From Wyeomyia smithii (taxonomy: Eukaryota > Arthropoda > Insecta > Diptera > Culicidae), in contig NC_073694.1 of the NCBI RefSeq assembly GCF_029784165.1, positions 159,684,995 to 159,748,994 of the forward strand: a stretch of 64,000 bases of DNA, given 5' to 3'. Shown piece by piece: positions 1 to 12,000 of the stretch. The notes beneath the pieces are model-generated. The model did not search any database, was not told where the DNA came from, and worked only from the letters and a program-made list of their open reading frames with translations. The position numbers were made by a program, and so were the translations under genes. How positions within the stretch are numbered: the stretch's first letter is position 1; each line of letters starts with the position of its first letter.

Positions 1-3000
1 CTGACAACGAAATTATTTTCGATATCACTGAATTCACAGTTCCAGCATTTGACATTAAACAATTGTTAGCGATTGGCATAAGAGAAGTACCAGTTGAGGT
101 TTTCTCTGTATTTAAATTTATTCCCGCAAAAATTCTGCCGGTCAACATTGATCAAAGAGAAACTCAATTTTAATGTGTTTCCGAATATCGTAAGAATTAT
201 GAGATTTGGTTTGGATTGGTTGAGTACACGTGCAATCCTTGCAACGAATTAGACATAATTCACAGCCAAACGTTGAACATTACCAACACAGTAATCTAAA
301 CCAACTAAAATTTAATAATGGGTCATGATTGTTCGTAAAGTTTAAACGATTTACCTTCTGATTCAACATTACTACATCACTACATACTTTGAAATGTGTA
401 GAAATAATTATTTCATTAATTCATTGGTGCTGCAATCCTCCAATCCAACGACTTTGATTCATACTACACTTTCGTTGTGTATCGATTGGCATTGGTTGGT
501 ACATAGTAGAAGGTGAAGTAGAATGCCAAAAGTATAGATGAACGCACTGGTTTGGGGCTTTTTTTTTCTTTTGACAAAGGTTTTTCTCGACCCGAGGTTA
601 TGTCATACAATCTGAACAAAAAACTGTCAACGTCTTTCGATGGAATTGTGTAGCTGAAGAAACGGAACCAAACCGAGCCTTTCTAGTCCAGAAAGAGCCA
701 ATGTATAGAAGGATAGATGTCAATTTTTCGACTGTTGAGAACTGATTGAAAAGAGTAGTTCGACCACACTACTCTAAACGACTGCCAGAATATTGGAAAA
801 TGTTTAAATATCTATTTGTTAAGACATTCACGAAAATTCTGAACTGCTCCAAGCTCTTGTAAATTTAACTTACTCTTTAAAATTATTGCTTTAAATCGCA
901 CAATCGACATATTACGGTATGCTATCAGTTCACTGTCATTTTATCAGACTCGACTTCTTAGATCTGCTCGGATTGAGGTGAGCCAGCAAAAACTCGAATC
1001 ACACGGGTGACACGGGTCAAGTGTTTGACAGCTGTTCGGCGCAAAATAATTAATGCATCGTTCGCAATCACATCCGCGCTAACCGTTGTTCTTTGGAACC
1101 TGTACAAAAATTGCCTAGAAATCCCAGCTACATTCCAGCAAACATAAACTTCACGAGCTGTTCATTCAAAATATCAAGCACGCCCCGAGGTTGTCGTGTC
1201 GGCCAGTTTTGGGTCTCGAACGAGTGTGAAGGACAATACCGAGAAGAATCGAAAGTGACAATATGTCTCGGAGGATCAAACCGTTCACCAGTTGTTGTCA
1301 TGCATAGCAATAAAATGCTAAAAAGGAAAGGAAGCTTATTTGAAGTAGCCCCCAAACGACTGTATAAATATTTAAACTGTGATTATATTCATCGATAGCA
1401 CAGGACTCTATCATGAACGGGAGAAGAAGACTCTGAAGTTTGAAAAGGAAGTTACCGAAAAGAGTTTACAGCCAATTCACGACCTTGTCTAATATTGAAC
1501 TTGTAAATTTACTTGCAATCAAGCGTACTTCTTTTCATCCTTGGTTGCATCTGGGAGCAGTACGTTTAAATCCAGCCATCATAAACAAGACAACGCTCAA
1601 TGGATTGAAAACCTTCCCATCAGCATGGTAGAATATATAATTTTATGGTCCTCCGACGGTAGTCTGATAGCCGGAAAGACGATAAGAGATGCATATCTGA
1701 AAATGGTGTGAATTTTTCAACTCGACTGAACTGTCATCCTCATAAGCACTGTCGGTTTATGTGCTTGGACCTGGAGTAGCATGTTTTGTCTTCAGTTTTG
1801 GTAGGTATGGGAAAATTAGTAAGTCAAATCACGTACGTTCGTGTTTATGCTGCTGCTGCCTGTCGGTCACTCCCCCAGAGACTCCTCCTGCTGTTTTATG
1901 GCTTTCGATCGTTCCGTGTGCATGCAATGCGCATTACGGATGCATGCTTTGTTGATGGCTTTGTTATACGACAGAACTCAATTCGACGAATTGGGTAACG
2001 TTTGCAACGAAAAATACAATGTCAAAAAATTAAAAATTTCCCGCTTTGGAACAGAATTATATTGTATAGAAAGTTTGAATGTTATACTGTTGCTTACTAA
2101 TTTAGGAATAATAGTACCACTATATAAGAACTCCAGTTTAACGAAGAGCAACGTGAGAAACCGACTTTGTGTATTCATTAACTTTTGTTTTTACTGACTA
2201 TAATGGAACTTAAGCTAGTTTTATTTCCCTTTTTGGCAGTCAATGTTGAAATGAGAGCAGATAAATGAGTTAACTGTAAAACAGGATATAAGAAACTTCG
2301 AAAAATATAGTTTTATCTCAATAAAAACAAATCCAAACAAATAACAGAAGGATTCTGTGCAAAACCACGACCGCAAAGTTGATGAAGAACTATATAACGT
2401 CAGTTGATTTTAAGACAGGGTAATTCACAGTTTTGAGTTTTTAATTGCATACAGTTAAGTTCTATTCCACAAAAACCTGGTTTAAAATTCACAAAAAAAC
2501 TCCAGAAATAGAAGTAAATTTGCTTTTGAGGCTCAAATCTGAATTACCCTAAAAAGATAAAAAAAACGAGATCAACTCGTATAACTTGCTTGTTATTTGC
2601 ACATAATAGACTCCAACAGGTTCTATTAAAATGGGTAGACTTGAATTTGAAGTTTTTGGGGAAATGGAAAGAGAAATTTTATTACGCTAATTTTCTTCTC
2701 TCAATCGAAATTTAGTTTGCACATGAGATGCTGTACTTACATCCGTAACCATGCATGCAAACCACTCTAATCGACTTGATTCCAAGCAAAATCTGTCAAT
2801 TTTAATGTTTTTATAAGCTAACATAGGCGTAAAAATCGTGAAAAGTTTACTTAATTAGCACTGGAGCAATTTGCGGAGAATAAAAAAAGATGGTTTTTAA
2901 TTAACGACAATGTTATTGCTATCTTTCTAAGAAAAAATTAAATTTAGTGTTGATCACTGATCAATGAAACTTAAGAGTTTTTACTAAAGAACAGCTATTT

Positions 3001-3160
3001 CTATTCGAGGTTGGACAAAGAATAATCAAATTTTCCACTTTGATGTCAAGGACAACTTTTCACTGGTTGCCTTGATGGAACAATCACTAAGCACTAGTAT
3101 TCATTACTATTTTTCAAAATACCATTTATTTTACTTCTAAAACTTTGACGAACCGGAATC
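1..3160. other. No recognisable gene
   Basis: AT-rich sequence with only short open frames (the longest about 118 codons near 1841-2197), none resembling a known protein. I see no tRNA, no clear terminal inverted repeats and no simple-sequence array. It is probably intergenic or intronic DNA. Confidence 0.6.
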
Positions 3161-3164
3161 AGCG

Positions 3165-3285
3165 TAAAAAACACCGCGTAAATTACGCAATCTGAGTGAA
3201 GAGAAATCGAAATCCGCGTAAAAAACTACCGCGTAAATTCCGGAATTCATGTAAAAAAACTCGCGTAAAAAACCGTGTAAAAAGC
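3165..3285. repeat. Degenerate CGCGTAAA-type short repeat
   Basis: The short word CGCGTAAA, or one-base variants of it, recurs at irregular spacing of about 12-35 bases, often followed by an A run. A related cluster (GTAAAGCCGCGTAAAGATGCG) is seen near 9718. It looks like a decayed minisatellite or the edge of a dispersed repeat. No coding potential. Confidence 0.5.
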
Positions 3286-4950
3286 GACCTTAGTGTATTT
3301 TCCTTGCAGCTACTCTGGTTTTTAAAATCTAATTATTGAAAGATCTAATTATTGATAGCAATCGGGCATTAAAAATGAACGCAGTTTTGACTAAAAGAAA
3401 AAAAAAACATCAAAAAAATGACACACACAACATAGTCCGCTTTTACAAAAGCACGGGCAACGCCTTGAAAGATTTTGTCATGTTTGTTGATTGTAGTTGC
3501 TTGATCGCTTAACAGTTGAAAAAAGGTCATTGCAGATCGTATGTTATTATTCCTTCGTATATGAGGCAATATTAAGAAACATATTGACATCAGTATCTAT
3601 AAATAGAATTGGGTCAACATTGAGGACAATAAGTGACATTATATACGATTTACAGGTTCATACGATTTAAAGCGTTCAACAGTACTAGATTCGTTGACAC
3701 GCAACATCGTAATGTGGCTCTGAGGATAGCGAATGGGAGCAGTGATCGGAACGTTGGGGGTTCGAGGCAGATCAAAGCTTTGTAAAAATATTGAAACAAA
3801 ATGCCGCATCCAACCAATAAATGAAAACATACTAAGGACTAATTAAATGGTACGCGTACTTCTCATTGATCATTGAAAAAATAAAATATGAATGATATTG
3901 TTGCTACTCAATTTTGTGCTTTTTTATGTTTTGGTGACTTCAGGTTGTATATAATGCAAAATTTATTCGCAGCGGCAGGTGAAAAAAAATTGTACTAGGT
4001 AGCAAACAGAGTTGTTCATACCTCAGATTTTATGCAGAATTGAAAAAAATGAAAAAAAAAAGTTGTAAATCTTTAACTACGCGAACCATTTTGGTACGTA
4101 TGTTGCCTCCACTTTGATACTTATAAGCTCATATAGAACATTATATACAACTTTATCAGGTTGTACAAAGGTGCTTATATCTCAACAAAAACTGAAATAT
4201 ACGGCCCAAATTGTTGGCTGGGTTTGCATGGAGACTTTTTACAAGAAGACGGAACTTTTGAACCCTTAATTCTTATTAGTAACACATAAAAACATTTTGT
4301 ATGAGATTTTTACAACGCTCTTTCAGCCTTAAAAAAACTAGTTGTTTTTTTAATGTTTACCAACCTTAAGCTGATGCGTTGTTTGTGAACAAAGTGAACA
4401 AAAACTTTAATATGCTTTCAAATCAAAACGAGGTTCGTCATGAAAATAGTTTGCATAGGAATATAGTGTAAATTGGATTATTGAATAAAATAACGAAAAA
4501 AAAATCATGTTTTTTATTGGGTCTGTTGATTCTTATGATTAAGAAATATTTTTGTATTACCAATACACTTGAAATGTTTGAAAGGGTCTGTCAAATTCGT
4601 TCCTGAGTGGAAAATTAAGCCAAAGAAAGCTCTTCAGCCATTTCTAGGGTAAGTACCATAGGAAAAACTCCAATTTTTGTCATATAAACTTTAGTGTTGA
4701 CCATTCTCATATTAATCTTGTGACTTTTTTATTCCATAAAGTTTTGGTTGTGTGGAGTTTAGCCTACGACCGGCACAGAGTAATAAGTTATTCACTTTAA
4801 AATAGATTCAATTCAGTTTCAGTTTGCGAAGGAACCCAAGCACTTATCAACTTTTTCTCATTGTTAAATTTATGGCAACCAGTGTTAAAAAAAAAATATG
4901 AGCGAAATAGTTCGAAAATTACAACAAGTCTTTTTGAATTTTGGTTAGCA
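3286..4950. other. No recognisable gene
   Basis: AT-rich DNA with many A and T runs. The short open frames look random. It ends where GC-richer sequence of the retroelement starts near 4955. Confidence 0.55.
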
Positions 4951-5402
4951 ACTGGATAGTGCGTACCAGCAGCATACCCGTACTAGTTGGCATAAAATAG
5001 ACCCCAGTGTGGTCCGAAGGCTCCTGTCCCTACCTCCACGTGGTACCAACTGCAAACGAGCAACCAAGGGAAGATCAATGAATCGGTGGGAACTTGGTTA
5101 TATGCTGATAGGAAAGGGGCACCTGTTTTCCTAGGAGGGCAGCTTGTCTTAGCGTCTGTTTTTCATGTTAGGGGCGGCTCAAACAGCGTCTGATCCGGAG
5201 CGAATGGCTGAATTATGAAATGCGGTGTCTCGCCTGCTACACAAAAGACGGCAGGCCCGTCACGAGACTAGGCATCCACAGCCCTAGTACTGCCACGAAC
5301 TCCTTGTAGCCCCTAGGACCCCTAGCCCTAGTAAGAATTGATTACGAACCGGAACAATCGGCAACGAACTGACGAACTGGGCAACGAAATAAGAACGGCG
5401 AT

Positions 5403-6085
5403 TGGAAGCTTGGTACATGGAACTGTAGATCGCTGCACAATCCGGGTGGCGACCGGATTCTGCTGGATCAGCTGGAGCCCCGTCAATTAGACATCGTTGC
5501 GCTCCAGGAGCATTGCCAGGAGGATTTGTGGCCATAGGGCACAGTCATACCAGAGCGGCGGGACAACCAATGAGCTGGGAACTGGCTTTATAGTGCTTGG
5601 CAGGATGCAGAGTCGTGTGATCGAGTGGCAGGCGATTTGCGACAGGTTGTGTCTGTTGAGAATAAAAGGCCGGTTCTACAACTACACTATCCCCTATGCC
5701 ATCACGAAGGAAAACCCGATGTTGAGAAAGCAGCATTTTTCGCACAGCTGGAGAAACTCTACGATAGCTCGGCAAGGAAGACATATGATCAGCCTGCGAA
5801 CCGTGACGAACGATAATGGCCAGTGATGCATCTACTTCGCAGCTTCTCGAGGACTGGCAGTCCAAAGTATCTTCTTACCCCGAAATGACATCCACAAAAC
5901 CATCTGGAGATCACTTGATTAACGTACAGCAAGCCAAATTGATTATGTTCTCGTCGACGGCTTCGATGGAGACCTGAATGGCAATTCTTCTCAAACATTA
6001 CAAACGTACGCACCAATCGTGGTGCGGATATTGGCTCGGACCACTACCTGGTTGCCGTATCTTTGAGCTCAAAACTGCGACATCT
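5403..6085 (+). pseudogene. Endonuclease domain remnant of the non-LTR retrotransposon
   Basis: This is an apurinic-type endonuclease domain that would nick target DNA for retrotransposition. It opens with KLGTWNCRSL followed by LDIVALQE at about 5403-5512, the usual N-terminal endonuclease motifs. A clean stretch at about 5547-5697 reads GTGFIVLGRMQSRVIEWQAI and RIKGRFYNYTI. The C-terminal motif GSDHYLVAVSLSSK appears near 6030-6070 in another frame. At least two frame changes and several stops separate these pieces. Confidence 0.75.
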
Positions 6086-6370
6086 ACGAAACGCGGCTCA
6101 ACATCAAGCAGCTCCGGGACCCACGGCAGCGGTACTACCCACGGCTTGACGCATCACTTCTCGAGGACGGCTGATGCAGCACTCGCACGGCTATCGGGGA
6201 GATCGCACCGAGTGGCAGAAACGACGGTATAACGGGGAGTGCGACACAGCAGTGAATGAGAAAAATCGGACCTGACCATAACCACGATTTTCAGACGAAA
6301 GAATCACCAGCAAGAGGGTTATTAACATGAGTAGCTGGAGCAGCTGTGCCATGCCAATTATATGTAGAAG

Positions 6371-6965
6371 TTTTATGAGAAGGTGAACCAGTCTCGCAGA
6401 GGCTATGTGCCGCAAGCCGACATGTGCAACGACGCGGATTGTAACATTCTCCCGGATACCAGTGAGGTAGTCTACAGGTGGAAGGAGTACTTCGATGGAG
6501 ACCTGAATGGCGATACAGTAAACAGAAGTGGAGCAGGAACTGACCTAGAAGCACCAGTAGCAGATGACCGAGTACCAGCCCCCGATGTTCATGAAGTTCG
6601 TCGTGAGATCGGTAAGCTAAAGAACAACAAAGCCACAGGCAAAAAAGAACAGCCGAGTGAGCTCTTCAAACATGGGAGAGAGGCGCTGGGTAGTGCGCTG
6701 CATTGGGTCATTTCCAGGGTTTGGGAGGAGGAAAAACTGCCAGACAAGTGGTTGGAGAGAGTCGTCTGTCCCATCTACAAAAAGGTCGACAAGCTGGATT
6801 GCCGCAACTACCGCGGTATCTCGCTAATCAATGCCGCCTACAAAATACTTCCACAGATCCTGTTTCGTCGTTTATCACCTTCAACCAGGAGGTTCGTGGC
6901 CAGTAATAAGCGGGTTTCGTGAAAGCCCGTGTCACCACGGACTGATTTTAAAGAGAGGTGTTCCA
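6371..6965 (+). pseudogene. Reverse transcriptase remnant, N-terminal part
   Basis: The open frame at 6383-6922 carries the region before the RT palm and the RT fingers. Recognisable motifs are VNQSRRGYVPQADMCNDAD, then EVRREIGKLKNNKATGK, then VVCPIYKKVDKLDCRNYRGI and NAAYKIL, the standard motifs before the palm in non-LTR RTs. The next motif (GFRE... followed by TTD) continues in a shifted frame at 6915-6950. Coding similarity then stops abruptly and resumes near 7485. Confidence 0.85.
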
Positions 6966-7470
6966 CAGAAAACTCTATTTTGTTGTGTCCAACGTACATA
7001 TACGACATCGCAGTATTCAGCAATTGTGTTTCTTTTAAAATTTTCCACAACTTTGCTAAAGGAAGCTGTCCGGTATATTGAAAATTAGAAAAAATATTTG
7101 AGTACATTAAATCAATTTTTCACAGTCAAATCTAAAACGATTTTTTGAGTTTAGACCACTGTGCGCTGTGGGATTTTCAAATAAATCTTTCCACCAATTG
7201 TTAATGTCTTGAAATATAACCCTTGGAATGTGTAGAAACTATTTTGGAAGTTATTTCATAAAATGGTGGTTGAAAAACGTGCTTTACAATAAGTATTTCG
7301 AACGTTTTCGAACGATTTTGTATCACGTTTTTGTACTCTACGACCTTCAAAAGGGCATTACTCAAAAATATACCGTACGATGATTTTGAAATTTTGACCA
7401 GAGATTCTGGACGACATAACGAATCGAATGGTGTACTCAGATTCTTTGGTGCATTTTTTTTATGGTAACG
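6966..7470. mobile_element. Unidentified AT-rich insertion in the RT gene
   Basis: About 500 bases separate the TTD motif of the RT from the next expected block (FIDFTAAYD at about 7497). The base composition changes to AT-rich and there is no RT similarity inside. I did not find clear terminal inverted repeats or a target duplication, so it may be an insertion or a replacement. Boundaries are good to about 20 bases. Confidence 0.5.
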
Positions 7471-7484
7471 GTCTGTGGGCGCAC

Positions 7485-8282
7485 CATGATCACATCTTCA
7501 TCGACTTCACGGCGGCCTATGATTGAGAACAGCTATGGCAGATCATGCACGACAGCGGATTTCCAGATACATTAACTCGACTGATCAAGGTCACCATGGC
7601 GCAAGTAATGTGCTACGTGCGTGTTTCGGGGATACTCTCGAGCCCCTTCGAATCGTGCAAAGCGATAAGACATGGTGATGGACTTTCCTGTTTCCTGTTC
7701 GCCCTTTAGGGTGTGATGTGGATTTTCACAAGGTGTGTTAAGCTTCTGGGCTTCGCGGATGACTTTGGCATCATAACACCTGGAGGAAACATACGCTCGA
7801 CTGAAAGCCGGACTGAAATCAGAAGGCGAATAAATGCGTCGAAAACGAAATACATGTGAGGGGGAGGCTCCAAAGAGAATAACATAAGCCTCACAACTCA
7901 AGTCTCTGTAGATGAGCGATGCGATGAGCGTGAGGTGGTCGACGAGTTCATGTATTTGGGATCACTGGTGACCGCCGACCATAACACTTTTCACTTCGGA
8001 AGACACTTCGATCGAGTCGAGTACAACGACGTACGAAGTTGACGCTGTACAAAACCCTGATAAGACCTGTAGTCCTTTACGGAATCGAGACAACAACGCT
8101 TCTCGCGGAGGACCTGAACGCTCTTGGAGTTATCGAAGGTGCTGCGAACTGTCTACGGTGGAGTACAGACGGGTGTTGGTGAATGGCGACGGCGCATTAA
8201 CCATGAGGTGCACACGTTGCTTGAAGAGAACCCTATTGCACACCTAGCGAGTCAATAGGTTGCGGTGGGTCACTCACGTCGC
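7485..8282 (+). pseudogene. Reverse transcriptase remnant, palm and thumb
   Basis: It continues the RT with FIDFTAAYD (motif A aspartate, 7497-7523), then RLIKVTMAQVMCYVRVSG, GDGLSCFLF (motif B region) and FADDFG at about 7750, the counterpart of the YADD catalytic box. Later come TKYM, LGSLVTAD and LYKTLIRPVVLYGIET, typical of the thumb and connection region. Frames change several times and stops are present (for example directly after the motif A block). Coding sequence is cut at about 8282-8296 by the inverted-repeat element. Confidence 0.8.
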
Positions 8283-8296
8283 ACAGTGTTTCCAAA

Positions 8297-8892
8297 TCGA
8301 GAAACGGACGGCAAAACTATTTTTTCAAGTCCTATGTTATCCATATATTCTAGTAAGTTGCTTCGTTTACTGCTGTCCTTCATATGCTTTAATGGAATCA
8401 GTTACAAATTTCACCGTATAGAGGGCGCCATACCTAACTTTTAAACGTGACTTGCTAGATGAATACTTTCTTCTGCAAAGTTGTGTAAAATTTTATTACA
8501 AAACTGTTTGCTGAATACCTCAAACCTCTAGAAACTAAGATTTCAGAGCTACAAGACGTTTTTTAAAAAGGATTTTTTAAAGCAGTTTTTCATCCATATG
8601 TTCAACTCCAAGGCCTAAAACATGACTGTATAATATAGAGAGTGACGTGATAAATCAAGATGAACAATTTCTAGTGGTATATTGGTTATTTTATACAGTA
8701 TTCATGAATAAAAACTGGAAAAAAGTGTTTTTAGCAAGTCACGTTTAAAAGTTAGGTATGGCGCCCTCTATACGGCGAACTTTGTAACTGATTCCATTAA
8801 AGCATATGAAGGACAGCAGTAAACGAAGCAACTTTCTAGAATATATGGATAACATAGGACTTGAAAAAATAGTTTTGCCGTCCGTTTCTCGA
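8297..8892. mobile_element. Inverted-repeat (MITE-like) element inside the retrotransposon
   Basis: The first about 158 bases (8298-8456, starting TCGAGAAACGGACGGCAAA) recur inverted and almost unchanged at 8729-8892. Only a handful of differences are visible, so the insertion is recent compared with the host retroelement. The 270-base core is AT-rich and non-coding. Retroelement sequence flanks it on both sides, the far side resuming as ALWTLARPDRRRLAGNETPG. I could not find an unambiguous target-site duplication. Confidence 0.85.
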
Positions 8893-9060
8893 ACCCTGTG
8901 AAATCACTAATCTTCAGCAACCCTGCCAACAACAGAAGTAGAGGGGCGCATTGTGGACGCTGGCTCGACCAGATCGAAGGAGACTTGCTGGTAATGAGAC
9001 GCCTGGGGAACTGCCGAAACATAGCCCTAAATCCGAACAACATGGTGACAACTTCTTGAT
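8893..9060 (+). pseudogene. C-terminal tail of the non-LTR retrotransposon
   Basis: After the inverted-repeat insertion the sequence encodes RGALWTLARPDRRRLAGNET in one frame, and in a neighbouring frame the equivalent of the WLDQIEGDLL and RRLGNCRNIALN tail often seen at the end of such polyproteins. It fades out near 9050. Confidence 0.6.
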
Positions 9061-12000
9061 GCAGCACTACCACGGCTCTCGTCTGATTAGTCCGGTCCGG
9101 TCCATTTCAATTTTCACTTCCAATGAGCGCACCCTTTCACATACGCTAGATACTCTACACTAGATCCTGTGAAATATTTCACGCGCATCGTTCACTGTCA
9201 CGCAATAAAATTTGCTGAAAATCCAACCAAATGATCGTCACCGTTCTTTCGGTTAAACGAAAATGCAAATCAAGCAACAAGCGTTTTCGCAATGATAGAT
9301 TAAAATTGATCCAAGAGCGACTTAACCGGACCAGTTTCTTTCGAGGCAGTATTTTTTCCATTCATCGCTAGTCGTGTAACATCTCTGTATAGTACACAAA
9401 CCGAATATGCAAAATTAAAGTTTACACAACAAAACATAGAGTAGAAAAATTTTCAGAAAATTGGAAACGGGAGAAATCAAACAAACGCGTTTTTACTGTG
9501 ACTGACGGATCACTTGACTTTCTTTTTTCACAAATAATGAAAAGAGAAGGGACATGAACATTGCATGATAGTGAAATATTTTTTTGTCATAATAGAACTT
9601 ACATGGTAATATTCATACACCCATGAATGGGTAAAATTTTACTATTTTACTTTTACTTTTATTAAAAACTGAGAGAATAGAAAAAAGTGACGTTTTACCT
9701 ACGCACACTAGTAAACGTGTAAAGCCGCGTAAAGATGCGTTTGTTTCCTCCAAACTGTAAATCATCACATATCGTTACTTCGATTTTTCATTCACTTTTG
9801 GCCATTTTTTGCTGATCACGTTCAACAGCCTTTTCCGATTACTGATCACTGATGAGAACTTCGTTCAGAAGCGAGTTAGAAACATACAGTAAGTGCTCAA
9901 CTGAATATTTGTTCAGCTGCTTAAAACGTAGCATGCCGAACAAAACAGTGATTTGGTTATGTTTTCCTCAACGCGTGGCACCAACACTTTTTTACGTAAA
10001 TAGGTCGATTGGAAAATGTGCAATGGGTAAAATTGTACTCATCGTGAAAGCATATTCTTAGAAAAAATGGATATTTTTTAACACGTTGATTAGTGCAAAT
10101 GAAATACATAAATGCACCGCAGTCTTTTCAAGTTAAATGAAACATCGCGTGAAAAATTATCACAGATTGAAAACGGGCAGGAAAATCCAATTTCAATTAT
10201 TTGAAAAATTTGATCGTCGTAAAAACTAAATTTTGCATGGATGCAGGATGTATTGAAAAGTGGATAGAAGTTCACCCATTTTCTGAGAAAATTCGTTTTG
10301 TAAATTGTACCAATTCTTTGACGTTCTTCTGTATACGCGGAGTGACTCATGAGAGAGATGCGGTTCGTAGGAGCTATAATGTTATATCGAATTGTATTTG
10401 GATATGAGAATGGTATAAAATTCAAAATTACGATAGAGAGTTCATGGGAAAAGCTTAAATTACTTCTTTCGAAATCCAGATATTCAAAAATTTCTAGATA
10501 CCTCAAACTTATTTGTTAAAAAATCCCAATCACGATACACTCACTAGATAAACAGCGATGCACAGGGACTGCTGGCGTGAATCACGCATTCGCTTGCCAT
10601 TTTCGTACCAAAAGCAAAGAAGTTTTGTTGCTCCCGAGCCCTAAGTTAATATCGACATGTTATTGCGCTTTCGTTTGATACAGTGCATCAGGCAAAGCCC
10701 AACCCAGTTTTGGTAAACATTGATATTCCATTCGCATCCTGGCGAGGATCGGAAACGACCATGTAAGAGCCAATCTATAACCCGAACGCAACATCCGAAC
10801 GGTAATAAACCTGTCACAAACGATGAAACTTTATCTTCTTCAAGCATGCATGCGTTGAATCATTAGACCTTTTGATTTTACGACTCGCGGGCTCCGATAT
10901 CCGAGATACTAAAGCAGCCGAAAGTCGAAGATATCACCTATTTCTGAGTGCGGAGGTGATTTACAACAATGTGTCGTCATCATAATTCTTTGTTTTGCCT
11001 TAACTGCCACCGTCCCAGTCCCAGGGCATTCGCTACCTAGGGATGAAAGCAGGGACGGATCGGAAATCGTAAAATAAAATTAGATTTTGAATATACAAGT
11101 ACGATTTTTGACGGATGAGGAGAAATGTTTATGTCCAACCTTCATCACCTTTCGAGTTTTATAGAAACCTGTTTTTACGGGATGGCCTGGAAAACGTGGG
11201 GCAAGCAGTTCGGTCATGTGGAAAATGATGATTTATTATTACGGTCTTACTTTGGATCTAAAAACGTGCTTGTGAACGATTCCAGCAACAAAAGTCCGAC
11301 TGCCGGAGAGAGATAGAGTAAACTATCATTCAGGATGAATTGTGTTGTAACAAATCTGTATTTACTGATGAAATATAAAGAAAAGGGTTTTTTGCATATG
11401 TTCTGACCGAAATCAGGTTGTAGTGCGAATAGTATAATAAGCAGTTTTACATCATATTATTCCTAAAATTATGTGCTGAAGTTGAGCGACTTTCAAAGAG
11501 CGATCTTATTTATAAATCATAACTCCGTTGTTTCAACATAAGTTTTAAGGAGTTACACAGCAACGTGTGAACATATTCGTGACGTTGTTAGATTGGTTAC
11601 GCAACAGTAACTATAGGATAAAATACTTTTAATTCCATTTATCTGGCGGTACAATGTGATAGTTAAGTTAAAGTTACTATTAATTTTTTTTTCTCTCAAT
11701 TTCTAATTTTTTAGATTATTGGATAGTCTTACTATACACACTTAGATTTTATTGCCGAGAACTCAACAGCTGATAAATTCAGCGAAATGTTCTACAAATA
11801 TTCGGCAGAATTCAGATCACTTTTGCCCAGCATTGTCTGAACAAAATTTAGCAACGCTAGGCACAGCGCTCTCGGCTGACTTTCCTGTGTTCGGATATTC
11901 CAATTTATACTAATCAACCGGATCGTCCGCCCCCACAGTCTATCTGACATTGCTCCGCTGGCATTGGCATTTCATCCAAACCGCGAACGTGTTTCTCTGG

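Larger units (their letters stand above)
4955..9060 (+). mobile_element. Decayed non-LTR retrotransposon with two insertions
   Basis: The region is GC-richer than its surroundings and encodes, in order, endonuclease, reverse transcriptase and a C-terminal tail in broken frames. About 450 bases of non-coding GC-rich leader come first (4955-5402). I saw no separate ORF1. The coding part is split by an unidentified block at about 6966-7470 and by an inverted-repeat element at 8297-8892. Frameshifts and stops are frequent, so the copy is dead. The endonuclease and RT resemble insect RTE- or I-type elements, but I cannot fix the clade from memory. The exact 3' end is uncertain; recognisable protein ends near 9050. 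Confidence 0.8.

Noticed and set aside
1093..2197. Cluster of short overlapping open frames
   Set aside because: Frames occur on both strands at similar length with no domain or conserved motif.
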